Below are positions 24,562-39,030 of a DNA stretch of 64,000 nucleotides, one piece after another. The notes below the pieces were generated by a model, which was given only the letters and a program-made list of their open reading frames with translations, had not been told where the DNA came from and searched no databases. The translations under genes and the position numbers were made by a program. The first letter of the stretch is position 1, and every line of letters starts with the position of its first letter. Where the stretch lies: the NCBI GenBank assembly GCA_033239005.1, contig BSQZ01000029.1, positions 6,624,923 through 6,688,922 on the forward strand. Direction: 5' to 3'. Origin of the DNA: Lamellibrachia satsuma (lineage: Eukaryota > Annelida > Polychaeta > Sabellida > Siboglinidae).

Positions 24562-27500
24562 CAATTATGCATGTTGTCAACTTGACTGAATCCATTCAAC
24601 TCCAGCTGTGAACAGTAGCTTGTGTCAACATTGCTGAGGTTTGTGAGCCTGGGACATGTCCTTTGTAGATACAGTTATTGACAGAGGTCACTCCATTGTA
24701 ATCCTAGTGACGCAACATAGACGTAACAATAACTTATTTATAAATAATAACTTATTTATATATCTGTATTTATATTTATATTGTATCTTCACAAACATGT
24801 TACTCTGAGGTGTTCACTGTAGCAGTGGTTGTTATATCTGCTGTGGAAGCATATAACAAAGTTATAGCAATTATTTTGTTAATCGTGTTGCCGTAAACAT
24901 GTTCACTGATGGGTGAAAAAGTGTGAAACTAATATGTACAATTGTGTTTTTACAAGACAAGTACCATGGACTTAATTGCAAAATGGATAAATTAATAACA
25001 TTAATTACTAAGATTAATGTCTATAAGTATGTAGGTCGGGCCTGGAGACTCATTAAGACCACAATTTGGTCACTAAAGGGAGGTCCACCCATTAAAAAAA
25101 AGTGGTGCATGTGACAGGTTAGTTTAGAACCAACTTGTTAAGGTATCATATATCTAACTTATGATTCTAATAGTGTATTAAGAAACATGTGTTGCACAAC
25201 GTCACACCAGAAAATGTTTGATATAACTGGAACTGGAATAGTATGCTAACATTTTCAAATACTTGCAGCTAAATATGGCTGTTAACAAAGGTTACTTAAT
25301 AAAGTGCCACGTGTCTTCTTTTCCCTAAAGTGTGGTGTCTACTTTTGTCTAAAGTCTGATAACACTAGATTTGCGTAGGAATGAGGTTGTGGCACTAATA
25401 TATGTTGTCACTGTAATTGTTGTACCAAGCTGTCCCAGTTTTTTTATGTTAATTCTCTGAGTGCAACCTAATGTATTATGTACACGTTGTCACTGCGGGA
25501 GAATCTGTTCATATCAGTAACACTTACAGGTTAACATGTGAGTCTATTTTTAGTTTATTTAATGGGACTTTTTTCAGTTAACATATACAATCTTTCAGGG
25601 CGGCGCAGTCATTTCCAGGCTGGCAGAATTCCAGTTGCTCCTTATTCAACATTCTTCTACAGTGAGAGCCTGGTTCCAATTTGAGAATGATCTGGTGCCT
25701 GGGTATAATGTCATTAGACACATAAAAGTTTGATTGTTACCATGGGTGATTTCATACTGGACCTCTGCTAGCATGCAAAGTATTTTCAGTTACCCCCCCC
25801 ATCCCCCAATGGTTAGCTCTGCAAAATTGGATGATAGTCACTAATGTTAAAAGGCACAGTGTCACAAGATCTATTCAATGCCAGTATTTGCTACAAGATA
25901 TTTGTGTTTTATAACTCATTAAAATAGGTTTCAGCAGCAATTATTTTGCTACTTGAAACTGACATTATGTAGTACTCTAAGCTATATTGTTGGTAACCTT
26001 AGACGCTTTACTGCAAACTCTATACTAATGATATCAGGACACCAATCATTAAACAGTTATTTGATACACTGTGGTGTCACATGTGCTCAGCCATTAGATG
26101 AAAGTCCATACAAAGTACTGTACATGTCTACACGATGTACACAAGAAGATTTACACAAGAAGCTAGAACACTGGTTATCTTATACCTAGTCACATGTGTA
26201 TTTACAAACAGTCCTAATCAAACAAAAACTGGGAAAAACTTATTTGAGCAAGTTTATAGAAGCAGTTCGATGGTCCTCTAGTTTCTTTTTGACAGGTTTC
26301 GTTTCAGACATATTTCGCAAAAAAATCTAACGTGTCTATTATCCAATTGCTACAGGAGCTTGTTTGTGATCAGATAAATGAATAAATTATTTTCGATTGG
26401 ATCCAGTTGAAATTTGGTGAACAAATGGCAAACGTTGTTCCAACTCTTTATACTGTTTGCAAGTTACCTGATTTAATTATCAAAGTCAAGTTTTCAATGG
26501 TTTTAACAAAGTGTACACTGCTATTAAGCTGACTGCACATATTACTTAAGGTTAAACTATTCACGCACTACAAATCCGAACATCAATTAACCTGATTTGC
26601 AATGGGCTAAATCAACTGAGAATGGAGTTTTAAGTGATTCTTAATTTTAGGTTTTAAGACTGCTTGAAATAACAAAGTGCAGGTTCTACAACTATGTATA
26701 TGGGATGGGAGGCTCGTACTAAGTCCAAATTTGGTTTTTGTGCTGGCGCCATGCTATTTTTATTTACTCAGAAAACTATTGATATGTTGTAGAAAGTCAG
26801 AAACATTCGGCTTTATGAAGGGTCTTTCATTGTGGGTGGGCTGGATGGAGTATCCTGGCGATCAGATGAACCATAGATCTGTCTTGCTTCACTCGTGCAA
26901 CCTGTAACTAAATACGAATGAAAAACGTTTGTAAGGAAATCGGTCACGTGGAACGTATCTGCATTGTTGGGACACACGCCACGACAACCTCTGAATGATG
27001 CAGTTTCACTGAATGCTTTCATCTTTCCGATTTTGCCGCTCGCTCTAAGATTGTTGCGAGCGACAGGAAGTTGAACTGATACAAATACAACTTGAGTCGC
27101 GTGCCAATACATAGTTCTATTGGGACAGCTGCTGGCGGGGTAGGGCGCCAAATTGGGTGCAGTTATGCAAATCAGCACCCCTTGCAATTTGCATAAATGT
27201 GTACCTGATATTTCCCACAGGATTAGGGTGATCTGGTCTGTCAGCCCACCAGGGAAAAAGCTGGTTCAGGGTAGATGATCTGGTTATGCAATTTGGCAGA
27301 GTAGTTAGAACGATTTAATTACTTTCTTTGTTGTTCTCTCTGCCTCTGCCATCTGTAGTCTTGTCTGTGGTTAAAAGGCAGGGTGGTAAACACGTTCACA
27401 CCATTTTGCTGGGATACCTCTGTGGAAAGTAGATGACTGATTTGAGAAACGCAAGGGTACGCAGTGGCCTATGTAGCATCATTGAAAGATTCCCAGTATA

Positions 27501-28202
27501 TATCTGATGATTTCACAAAAGCTAAAATTACAAATTTGTACAACCAAGCTAGCATGACGTAGTCGATACTAGATGGGTACTTTTTTTGCAAAATGAATCA
27601 GAATTGAGACTAGCCAAAAAATTTAATTGTGCAGGGACCTTTAAATGTTACTGCAGCAATACATAATTGATTGCTGAATGGGGAGGCCCATCCCCATGTG
27701 AACTGGAGAGGGGAATGCTGGCCACTATCTCCTAAGGATGCCCTGAACTAGCTGACCTTGCCTGTTGCTATCATGCCACACAGCTAATGAACTTAGGAAC
27801 ACTGCAAGATGTTTCTGCATTGCCTGATTCGCACTTAATGGTCGTGTCTTTATCTGGGAGAATTCGACAGAGGCATCAGGTAAACAGGAGTACTGGGTGA
27901 ACGGGACATGGAGACGCTGGCAGAGTATGTCATGGTTAGAGTACATACTCCACCTGGTGCAGTTTGTGCAAATCGATCGCAGCTTCGGCGGGGTGTTGTC
28001 AATACTGTCAGCTTGGTGTGATGGTAGTGACCATTGTCTTGTCAGAAATGTGAGATCGTCCCCTGATGATGAAACTGTAGTAACGCATTGATGAGAGAGA
28101 TCGAGGCTTCATAAAACTGCATATATATTTGGCCAAGGTCATTTCTATGCACACTATACATACCAATAAATAAACAATTAACACTATACACACATGCATG
28201 TA

Positions 28203-28204
28203 CA

Positions 28205-28248
<44 letters not shown>

Positions 28249-28250
28249 CG
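28203..28250. repeat. (CACG)n/(CA)n microsatellite
   Basis: A run of cgca tetranucleotides passes into a short ca dinucleotide run. The chance cysteine- and arginine-rich reading frames through it are not genes. Confidence 0.95.
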
Positions 28251-29016
28251 TACTATTGTTATTTTTTAATCATGATACTGGGGGGCCTACTGCAGTATGT
28301 ATTGTGGTATGTTGCGGTTGCTTTGGTTACGAGCTAGTGTGGCTTAGCCTGTTTTACTATAATATATATTAATATGCATGACTGAAATTTATACTAAATA
28401 AAAAAAATAATATTATATACTTGTAATTTATCTTTGTTGATTTTGAACATATTATACAGAAGTTGTAGACAAACGCACTTGTATATGCACATATAAGAAA
28501 TAAGTAAAGTATATTAATTTCCTCATCATGTTGATATACAACATAGGTAATAAAGACGAGATGCTCTATCCAAGACAAAGGAACCATAACTTTACCACAA
28601 GTTCAATGGATAAATACCAGATATCCTTATAACATTCCCCAGTTTCTGGGAAGTTATTTTTAGGAGCACAGATGCCTGAATGTGGTGATATGTGCACATT
28701 TTGCTCAGAACTATGCCTGAGGTCGTGTCATAAAGAAACCTGTGGCTGTTAGGTTTTGACACTTACGTTTGCCCGCTACAATAAAAAGACAGAACAGATG
28801 CCATCTGCCAGTGCAGCTTTTAGTTTCACCTTCGATGCATTTCTCACTTATTTACAACTAGTTCCCCTCTCCAGCGAAGCCCAGTGACATATTCTGTCAT
28901 AAAATGTGTTTTGCTTCTTTTTCTTCGAGACTATTTATTGAGCAATAACTGACATTACTTAGTTATGCGTTGGTTCAAACCTGAAATAGATACTCATATA
29001 TTGACTGATAGATCAT

Positions 29017-29370
29017 ATTGAAAACAAAACTCAGACTATACAACAGTAACATTCTTAATGCACTTCTCTATGGCTCTTGTGCTAGAAACTGACAGCCAAG
29101 CTAGAACATAAGCTTGAGACCTTCCAAAACAGGTGTCTACAGAAGATCCTTAACGTTATTTTGGTCCAACACCATCACTAATGAAGAGCTGCTCCGCAAA
29201 GCAGATGTAACATCCCTGGCTCCGCAGATCAAGAGGTGAAGATGGAGATAGCTTGGGCACACCAGCCGCACTGCCCAAGACAGCCTTACACTGGACAGCA
29301 GATGGTAGGAGACTTGGTTGCCCGAAAGAAACATGGAGACGAACAGTGGAAAAGGAGATGAAAGTATGAG
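29017..29370 (+). pseudogene. 3' end of a non-LTR retrotransposon ORF2 (post-RT region)
   Basis: In successive frames the sequence reads KTKLRLYNSNILNALLYGS, then a stop near 29086, KLEHKLETFQNRCLQKIL, then after a frameshift WSNTITNEELLRKADV, APQIKR, GHTSRTAQDSL and WLPERNMETNSGKGDE. This is the conserved segment after the reverse transcriptase domain in RTE/CR1-like elements (LLYGxExWxxT...FxNRCLRxIL...ITNEEL...RRRxRWLGH). Stops at the arginine codons (cga-to-tga style changes) and one frameshift show decay. Only this C-terminal part is present, consistent with 5' truncation. It lies inside intron 1, in the same orientation as the host gene. Confidence 0.85.
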
Positions 29371-29640
29371 ATGATATATCATGGACCATGATTTGTGGAT
29401 GATAGATGATGGCTCATGATCTGTAGTTAGAGAATGTACCCTGGTCTGTTGATAGAGCATGGACCATGATCTATGGCTAGATTGTGGACTATGATCTAGA
29501 GCATGGACCATGATCTATGGAAGGCATTGGAAGCAATATTGATGGAGCATGGATCATGATCTATGGATAAATCACAAACCATGATCTGTGGATATAGCAT
29601 ATACTTGTAGTTAGAATTTCTTGATCATGATCTGTAGAAC
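29371..29640. repeat. Degenerate tandem repeat after the non-LTR fragment
   Basis: Variants of gagcatggaccatgatctatgg recur at roughly 20-40 bp intervals about nine times with heavy drift. The tract begins just where the retroelement coding likeness ends, so it may be the element's repetitive 3' tail or an array seeded by it. Confidence 0.7.
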
Positions 29641-32600
29641 TTTAATAACCATGGATAGAACATCTCAGCTTCTAAAAACCCAATTTGTGTAGATTGATGG
29701 CATTGCACTTTGATCTGTGCTAAATGTGTGCTGCGTACAGTAGATTACACTCTCCTAAAAAGTTCACTATAATGTGTCTGAGAGCTAAGTTAAGAGAAAT
29801 GCTAATTTCTCCACCCAGGGCACTGGGATCGTGAGTATTTCTTGAAGTGGCTTAAATGCTGATAACCATCCCTTGACGCCACAATCTGATGTATAATACA
29901 CCGACCAGCTCCTAATGGTGTTACTTCGGATGTACTCATTGCAGAATGACTCTTTAATTGCAGGAACTGCTGTGTGTAAATGGGTGCTAATGTCTGCATG
30001 CGTTCATCTGTTCCGAAACAACAAATTTGCCTCCTGTTAGCAGTGCTTGCTGTTAACATGCTGATGCCAGTCCGGAGGTTTATTCCTTCCTCCTGTTGTT
30101 CAAATAAATTTGCCAGTTTTTCCACTTTGCGTCAGCTGCATTGTGTAGATCTTGGAAATGGTGAAGTTGGGTCTGGTGAACTGCTATTTGTTTCAGTCAT
30201 TGATTGATCAGCGAATATTTTAAGTTTTAACTGTTTTCAACTTTTTTAGTTTTGAATATTTTTCTTTGTGAAAGCCAGTCACTTTTATTGAATATGTTTT
30301 GCTGTTATGGTTGTTTGTGGGAAATTGTTTATGTTTTCCAAATTGCATGAAATGATTTGATTGCATTTAACAAATTGGAGGCCATAAAAACAAATTTTGT
30401 AAAAAAAAATCATATATAATTTAACAAAATGAATTCAAGTTTTGCATATTTAAGGCAAAATAATAGATAGAAACTGGTTGTATTTTTTTAATATATGGTT
30501 TGGTGTCGTGCTCAATACACTACTGACTGTGGTATTTATGGTCCGAGATGAGAATATTTTAATAGCATCAATAAGTGGATTAGTGTCAGTTCTGATACTG
30601 AATGACAGGCGCGGCCCTCGTGTCAATAAACTTCTGTCTCAACAAACTAGAGTTTATTTGGCCACGTTGACTGTGCAGACATAGATCAGGTGTTGTGGAG
30701 TATGAAGAACTTGTGTTGAGTTGGCAGTGACAGGAGTTTGTTTGGCGTGGTGGAGAGCTTGTTTGCCCCGTGTGAAGCCCCTCAGCAGGGGTGGCTGGCA
30801 CATTTGATCTAGCCACCGGCCATTAGCTTTGTGGTTGATCTTTTTTATAAGTATGTAATCATTTAGCAGACTTGTGTAGTTGATATAGAAGAGGGGGTCA
30901 ATTGGTGGTGAAAAACTTGTGGAGTGGGCCGGATTGGGTCATCTAGACTGAAGTGATGTGGTGACAGGTGGGGTAATCAGGAAGTTGACAGTTCAGGGGT
31001 GTTTATCTTTTCTTACCTGGGGTGGCTGATAACAGAGGTGGGGTGACACTTTGTTGTTTTTTGCCATCTCTAGAGTCCCTCCTATTTTATATGGGGATGT
31101 ATTTTGTCACAGGGTGGTGCAGCTTGTAAATGCAAGATTTACTTTAGTAAACTGATTTACCATATCTGCGTAAGATATATCCACATAAAAGAATGTTTAT
31201 TGATGAGAAAAGTTTTTTTGCGTCATAAATTATATTGTATTAGTGGCACATTTAGTAATACAACATTAATGACCATACCATATACAGTTCCTCCAGTTAG
31301 ACCATAATGGAAATAGACATTAAAAACAGCACATTTTCTGAGGATAAATACTAGAAAAGTTTACTTAAGTAAGTAAAGTAATGAATTTGGTGCTGACAAA
31401 TTTTATGCCGAAAAAAAGGTAACAAAACGTAAAAGAATTAATTGTTGGATATGTTTGATTCCTTCCATACTGTTGCCTTGTCTAAACAATAGGTTTACCC
31501 TGTACACATGGGTGAGTGTGGCTGTATACTTCAACCCCATATTTATTATACCCTGGTAGTTTTACCCCAGCAAACAGTGTGTTTATTAAGTCATAAGCCA
31601 CGTGGGTGGGGTTGTATAACAGGAAACAGGTAGCTGAGTACCTACACACTTAGTCCCCACCTGTTACAACAGTGTCCCTATGGCGGGAAATATTAACGGA
31701 AACGTCATCTTGAGAACCGGGCTGTAATCCCCATGTACATATTGTGATAGCAGGGACCGCCCCTGTGTAGCTGCCTGTTTGACATGCCTGTTTGACATGC
31801 CTGGGATGTCTTCAGGCTCCTGGTTATCTCCTGATGATTTGTGAAACACCTCTTATCGGAAAACGACCACAGGATAAGGGCTGTGGGAGATGGGGAAAGT
31901 GTGGAGGAATCAACGCAGGGGCATTCTTAGGAGATAGCCTAAACGTTCGTTAGATTGCCCCGTGAACTTCCGCGGTGTTCGCGGCTAGATAAAGTTTTAT
32001 GAACCCTGATTACGATTCTGTGTGTAACTTATAATTTGATTGCTTCGTCACTGACGCCAGTATTTTGGGGAACCAGTGGGAATGCTATGAACGTGATTAG
32101 TATTTGGGCAAGAATTTGGTGTTTACATCTTCGGTACTCAACTCTCATGAGTAATTTAGATAAATTAGCATTGACAAAAACAGATTTTGAGCAAACAAGA
32201 ATTCTCAATTTCAGTGACAGGTGATATATGAATTGCTTCTGAATGCATTCTATCTAGACTAATCGAGTACTTTCCATCGTGCTAGAGGTGGATCACCTTC
32301 AATTTCTGAGTCCAACAACATTTCCTTATCTTAACAGTCAGGTATAAATTTTGGAAAAAATAAGGATGTAAAAGCGACTGCCAAGGGAATAATGCCCTCC
32401 ATCGGATGAAAACTGGGAGACATGATTACATTTGACTGTTTGTCAACGTAATTTTTTTATTTCTGATCAGAGTACTGGCCAACCCCCTCACAGCAGGAAT
32501 CCCATATTTCTGCCCCTAACAGTACCTGTGGGTGTATGGTACCCTTCCTGTCTAATAAACGTCAGCAGGGCACTGTAATCCTCCTGAAATGCCCAGGGGT

Positions 32601-35600
32601 TAGTTCCCCAGCCTGAGATGTCTTCTTCCCCTATAAATCCTCCCTGCCCCACTTGGTAGTAAAAAGCTCTGCCTGCCACACTGACACAAGGCAATTAGCT
32701 GGTGTAGGGTAGGAAGATAGGGGGGAGGGCTGTTGCTTTGTCTGAAGCTGTCCATGTCTGGCAGCTGTCCTGCTGCCCATATTTCACTCTATATTCATTT
32801 CTTATCCAAGCACCCTACAAATATCACTTGCTATTTCATATACTCCCAATCAATTTATGATATTTTTCCATTGGAATTTTTTTTATAGGTTATTGTACCT
32901 TTTTTTATTTGGTACTAAACTAATTTAAAACTATGATTTTCTCTGTTTTCTAAAAGTAACTTATTACAAAACAATTCCATATTTCAGCAGAGCATATTTT
33001 ATTATAATTATTTAACCGTTTCGCTAATATGATTGTTTTTTTCTTAGCCAACTTTTCTCAGCCAAGTTGTCAAAAGGTCTTCCATGTTTTAGCCAAAATA
33101 TTTTAGGCATTGGCGCTGGCAAATGGTTAGCATAGGCCTAGCCAGGGATGTGAAACACCTTTCTGTTGTATAAAAAAACTGGTTCTTCGCTTGAAACCCA
33201 TGACTATTTTTTGTTTTCTCAGAGTCTGTGTTTTTATTTAGCTGAGGCATAATCTTTGTTCAACCCACTCCACCAAATACATACAAACAGCAAGTATCTA
33301 TGGCCTCCTAGAGTACATGCTTGTTAAATTAGAAATACTTGTATTTCTTCGTCAGACAGACTAAACAACAGTTTACCACCATCTGTCGTGAAACCGAAGC
33401 CTTCTTATGCAGCAAACGTAGCAAAAACAGTGTATGTTTACCCCGGTAGGGGTGAGAACGCACCCCGCCTGTTGCCTCCCTGTGTAATGTAGTTTTTACC
33501 CCAGGAATGGCGTGCCAGGTACAGGTTGTAGTGGTGGGAAGAATACGGACCAACACAATGTCACTGTTTATTCACCAAGCTCATTGTTTACTAGCAGAGA
33601 ACAATTCATTGCCACCTTGTGCTTTGCCGTTTGTTTTGTTTGCAGACTGCTGTTTCAGCTTATATAAGTGCCTTATTTAATTTTTAAGTTTCTTGGTGCA
33701 AAGTTTTAAGAAAAATTTTGCCCCTGATACATTTGATTATATAGATTTTTATAGATTTTTTTCAATCGTTACTGGATGGTTTGGTGACTAGGTAAAAAAT
33801 GCATGATTTTTTATTTAAATTTTTACCCGTAAATTAGGTGGCAATTTTTATGCAAAACAGTAAGGTCTCTGAATGACATAATGTTGATGTGATTAATATT
33901 AATAATGTGAGGTAGTTCCTTCATTGCCAGTAAATTGACAGAAGATGGAATAACTTCCGTCTAAAAGTCTGGTCAATTGGGGATATTTTGCAGGCAATAA
34001 TTTTCTCCTACTTTAGATTCCAGCACCCTGGGTTATATGGATGGCATCGTAAATCTAGTGGGAAAGGTGGCTCATGCCAAGGCAGAGGCTGTTTCTCCTC
34101 TGGGTATGGGTAGGGACACCTAATGGGCAGTCAGACTCAGCCCAGAAACTGCTGCTTTATTGCCACACTTCCTTACATAAGGCTGCTCTCCCCCCACAGC
34201 TGGTGTCTATCCCAACTTCTGACATGACCCCTCACATTTGACATGACCCCCGAGACATGTCCAGGGAAGTGTTCCTGGAAGAGTGTCAGAAGTTTCCGTG
34301 GCCGCAGGTAGATTCCCAATCCTGTTTACCTGTGCATGGGGCATGCACGGAGAAAGGGTAACCAAGGAATGTGGGGTGGGGGAAGAGGTGTGAAGCCGGG
34401 GCGACTGGGGTGTTGTTTTCACAGCCACTGAGTGTAACTTCTCTGCCCTCTAGTCACACCTGCTCACCAGGTGGTGTGGCTGTACCAAGTGGTTTCTAGG
34501 CACCAGTTAATTATAGCGTCATTTGTTTGATGCATGAAACTTACGTAAGACCAAGTGCGTGTATTTGTTATAGTTTTGCTTGCATGCTTCTAAAACAATT
34601 ATGTGGAAACATTCTACGCAGTTCATGTCATTTCAGAATCCAAATACTTTGTTGTCCCTGGCAACCACGCATGTCCGGAATGCCCTAGAATTTAATGTGC
34701 CTGGTCACGCTGTTAGAAATAGTTGTTTGCAAATGCCGTGAGAGGAACCAGTTGCCGAGACGTGTGGTTTCTCCGAGTAGATTGTAAAGTTTGCGTCAGA
34801 CAAGTTCTGCAGGGTTCTTCTCTTGAAGGTTCAAACGACACTTGGCCACTTGTGCCATTTGGCTTTAGTAATAACAAAACACTTCTGTGGCACCTGATTC
34901 CTCAGGAACCTGAGATCAGAAATGCAACAGACTAGAATCATTAAGCATGACATCATGAACAGGGATGGACAAAAGTGATCACCAGAACGGGGAACCATCA
35001 AGGTTTTAGGGTGGAAATGCATTTAAAAAAGTCTAGGTATTTTTGTGAAAGGTAGTAGGTATAGTTTCAGATGATTTATAGGAAATGCCTTGATCATTTT
35101 CTGTTTGATGTAACAGATATATCGTAATAATTAATGTGTTTAACTACTTACTGTTTATGAGGTTATCGAGGATTTCTCTTTGGAAGGTTCATTCTGTCAA
35201 TTAATGGTAACCCAAGGAGTTAATGAGTTGATAGAGGATTTAGTTAGATAATTAACATCACCTTTTCGTTAAATATCCCTTTTATATTAAATTTGAAGTT
35301 CCTTCAGCAGAATCATTCTGTTCCGCATCAACACTAATGGGGTTTGTGTGAATCAAATGAACCTCTAGGTGCACCCGAGAGAGATAAACCCACATTTGTT
35401 CTAGTTTGTGCTACTGCCTCAGTTGTTAATTGTGGTTCACTGTTGATACACTATTTCCTTGTGTTGCTAACTTACTGCATGACCAGTTGCTCCGTAAAAT
35501 AACAATGGCTGATTCTTGCCGAATACAAGTAACAATTGCATCAACTCAGCATGCGAACGGAAAGCTGTGATGCGTTACTGAGAACATAGTCACTTCTCTA

Positions 35601-36239
35601 TTCCTCTTTCTCGTAATTATGCGAAAAAGATTCAGAAAAACTTTAAATCAAAGTGTATGTGAGGTGTACGAACTGGAAGAAAAACTGCCACATTTGTAGT
35701 GTCAAATTGGTCCAAACAGTCATAAAGCAGGTGCAAGTAATGTTTATTTTGTGTCGGCTTGTGTGGCTGAGTTGAATGCATGGCAGTCGTGAGTAAAAGT
35801 ATTATAATAATATAAATGTAAAACGGCATACAAAAATGTTCCTATCAAATTATGATACCAGAAATTAAGTTGCATAATTCATGCGATTTTTAGTTACGTT
35901 TTGGCTAAACAAAGAGTTATCCATCCCAGACTTACGAGAGTTGTCAAACATTAGTAGCGGCCACCAGCGCTGTTGGTATTGGAGCACTAGTTAGCACCAC
36001 GACACAGCGTGTGCTGCTAAATGTTGGGCCTATTAGACATTCCGGGTCTGATTTAAGGGGTCCATTCCACTGCCGGACTTGACAGGCGAGAATTGGGTGC
36101 AGCTGCCACGTAATCCCTACAAATGTGAGGATTACCCCTGGATGCCCTCCTACCCAACTGGCCCTCCCAGTTGGTCGTAGCCCAGTCCAGTAGGACAACA
36201 AGACCAATGTCAATTTACAGTCAGTGTGTGTGTGGAGTC

Positions 36240-36610
36240 TTGAAATGGAGATTGCATTTTAAGGCCTTGAAAAGGTATCAAAATAGGGATTTTAAAAGAA
36301 AGGTCTTTTTAATGAAATTTCACCAAGCTAGGGGGCCCTATGAGCGATACATGGTTCTTTAATTACGTGGTAGTTTGACCACCAAATAAAAAAGGGATCA
36401 GAGGTGTTTAAAATTTTTTTTTATTATTTTGTATTGAATTTGTCATTGAAAAAAAGATCTTAAATTTTCATTGTACTTATTTGCCTTAAGGATGTTTTGA
36501 AAAGGTCTTTGAAATGTCATTAAAATATGTTAAAAAGATCTTTAAAAGGTGTGGTAAAGGTCTTGAAGAGTTCTTAAAAGGTCTTTGAGAGGTGTTTTAA
36601 AAATCTTAAT
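36240..36610. repeat. Degenerate aaaggtctt repeat tract
   Basis: The words aaaggtcttt, aaaagatcttt, aaggtcttgaa and ttaaaaggt recur with irregular spacing, densest from 36490 to 36610. It is a decayed short-unit repeat. No coding content was found. Confidence 0.45.
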
Positions 36611-37384
36611 GGTCTTCAATTTGATCAGCTCAAAGCCCACATTGGTCAGACAGACAGTGAAGACCCACAATTACAGTATTTGTTATCAGCTGACCGCAAT
36701 CACTCAAACCTATGATAATGCCTGTGATTTACATTTCACTTGGTGTGGATTGCATGACCTTTGTCACCATTCTCAGTGAGATTGTAGCCATGACATTGTC
36801 TGCTTGTTGACGTCTGTCCAGGATAGTTTGCTCACCTGTAACAATGGTCAATTGAATCAAGGTATATGGCCAACAGTGTCCAGTCTGTTGGAGTATGGTG
36901 TGGTATGTGTTGAAGCCCAGGTATTGGACACTATGTTTGGCTGATCATTATACAGATTCTTGTGGTGGCTTGGGTTACTTGAAAGGTGTGGATTTATGTT
37001 TGCTGAAATACAACATGGCAAGAAGAATTGGATTTGCTAGATCAGCTAGAATAGTAACAACAAATAATAAATATTGATGTCACAGTCAACAAGAACATTT
37101 TTATCAGGCATTTTGGTAAATATATTTTATATATTTGGTTTTTATCCAGAGTTTTTAAGTTATTTTAACAAATTTGCCCAATAAAATACTTGTAATTGTG
37201 ATTGTAATCATGATTACATTTAATTTGGCAATGTAATTAAGTCCAATTACTTAATTTTTTACCAATGTTAACTAAGACTACGATTACTGAGTATGATTAC
37301 TGAGTATGATTACTCCACCTGTGATTAAAGTCTCTTGGACGTGTGAGTTTGTTTAGACTGCAAATATGCATGCATGCACGCATG

Positions 37385-37450
37385 CATACATACATACATA
37401 CATACATACATACATACATACATACATACATACATACATACATACATACA
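37385..37450. repeat. (CATA)n microsatellite
   Basis: About 16 uninterrupted cata tetranucleotides, preceded by gcatgcatgcacgcatg. Confidence 0.97.
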
Positions 37451-38138
37451 GTAGAAAAACCTACAATTTGGATTTTGTATATAAAAGAGGGTTTTTCCAG
37501 TGCTGTATTTAAAGTTGGGAGGGGAAATTGAATGGGCACAATAGGTATTGAAGAAAGGAAGGAGTCTGCTGGAAAGACTGAAGGTTGGAGGGATACAAGG
37601 AAACTGAAAAGAGAATGAACAAGTCTGGAGAAGATCTGCCACAGGCTGTCACGGCTGACAATCCCTGGTTGGAAAACCCATAAATTATAAATTGATTAAG
37701 ATTAATTTGAAGTCGTAAATTATGAATAGATTAAGATTAATTGCATATTGACTAGGGGCAGATTCTCACACAGCAACTTATTAACATAAGAAGGTTGCCT
37801 GCATATGAGGGTACTAAGGATTACCCTAGTATCTATTTCAAAGGAGTTGTGATCAGTCATCTAGCCTGGGATCTTGGATGAAACTTGTTCAACCATGAAA
37901 GGGGGGAGAACCAGCCACTGGGAGGGTTTCCTGGGAAGTGTGAGGCAGGAAATGGCATTTATATCAATTTTGATTTGACAGGAAACTGAAAAATCCCATT
38001 TATCAAGTTTTAATACCACTAATAACTACTAATATGATTTTTATTGATGCTAAGGCGTATGTGTAATGCACCATTTACCAAACTGATGTATTTCCACATA
38101 GATGCCAGTTCTTGTCTTTTAAAAATATACATCAACTT

Positions 38139-38194
38139 GTTATTGTGAGTTATTAGATTGACATTTGTTATCGTGAGTTATTAGATTGACATTT
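38139..38194. repeat. 28-bp direct duplication
   Basis: The 28 bases gttattgtgagttattagat tgacattt are followed at once by a second copy that differs at one base (attg to atcg). It is a simple recent tandem duplication. Confidence 0.9.
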
Positions 38195-38993
38195 AATTCA
38201 TAACCATAAGGTTACTCTTACAAATTACACTGCATAAATTAATATTTAAACTAAAAAACTAGATACATTGCCGCCAAGAAGATTAATAGCTAGAAGAATT
38301 GTAAATATATAAATACTACTACAAGAGACAAGGCTTAATTAGCCTATTTATCTCTGGTTGCTATGACAACAGCCTGGGTGTGATCATCCCAATGAGAAGA
38401 AGAGTGGGAAGCTCCCATCCCAGCTGGCAGCCGTCAGGGGCCTAGCCCAGGAAACAAGCTCCAGATTTACCTGGGCCCACTTCTCAAGGTGTGGCGACAT
38501 TGATATTGGAGGGGAAGAATAAACACTATAGGTTAGGGATAGACGTCATGGATTGGCATATTCCACTTGGGATACAGTCTGTTGGCTGCAGATGTCCACT
38601 GCAGCTGTTGGGAAGCCCTGGCTGCAGCTTAGCTTCTATCTGTGGATCTGTTGGCTGTCTCTCTTAGCCTGTTCTTTGTGAAATCTTCCAGCCTCCAGGA
38701 ACAATAAATCACCTTTCATAATGTTGTGTAAAAATGTTTCCCTAATTGCAATTCTGATCTTTTTGGCTAGATTTCTGATGTATAGTTTAAGGGAAATACA
38801 AAATATTTATTTTTAAATTCGCCAGATTTTTCTCAGTGTTCAATTTAATTGCCATATACACATGTACCATTTCTTTTTGCTACACAATGATTAATATTAC
38901 ATGAATGTGTCGTGTCACTTTGTTGGCCCATTCCGGTGGGAATGTGTGCATTTTCTAGAAAGATATGTCTCATCACACGACTAATGCATGTAC

Positions 38994-39030
38994 AGCACTG
39001 CACTGCACTGCACTGCACTGCACTGCACAG
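38994..39030. repeat. (CACTG)n microsatellite
   Basis: About six or seven cactg pentamers followed by cacagcag and a second imperfect cluster (gaactgcactgcattg) to about 39054. Confidence 0.95.

Noticed and set aside
28008..28247. Cys/Val/Arg-rich frames near 28.2 kb and similar ones at 53.1 and 51.6 kb
   Set aside because: Translations of (CACG)n and (AT)n microsatellites.
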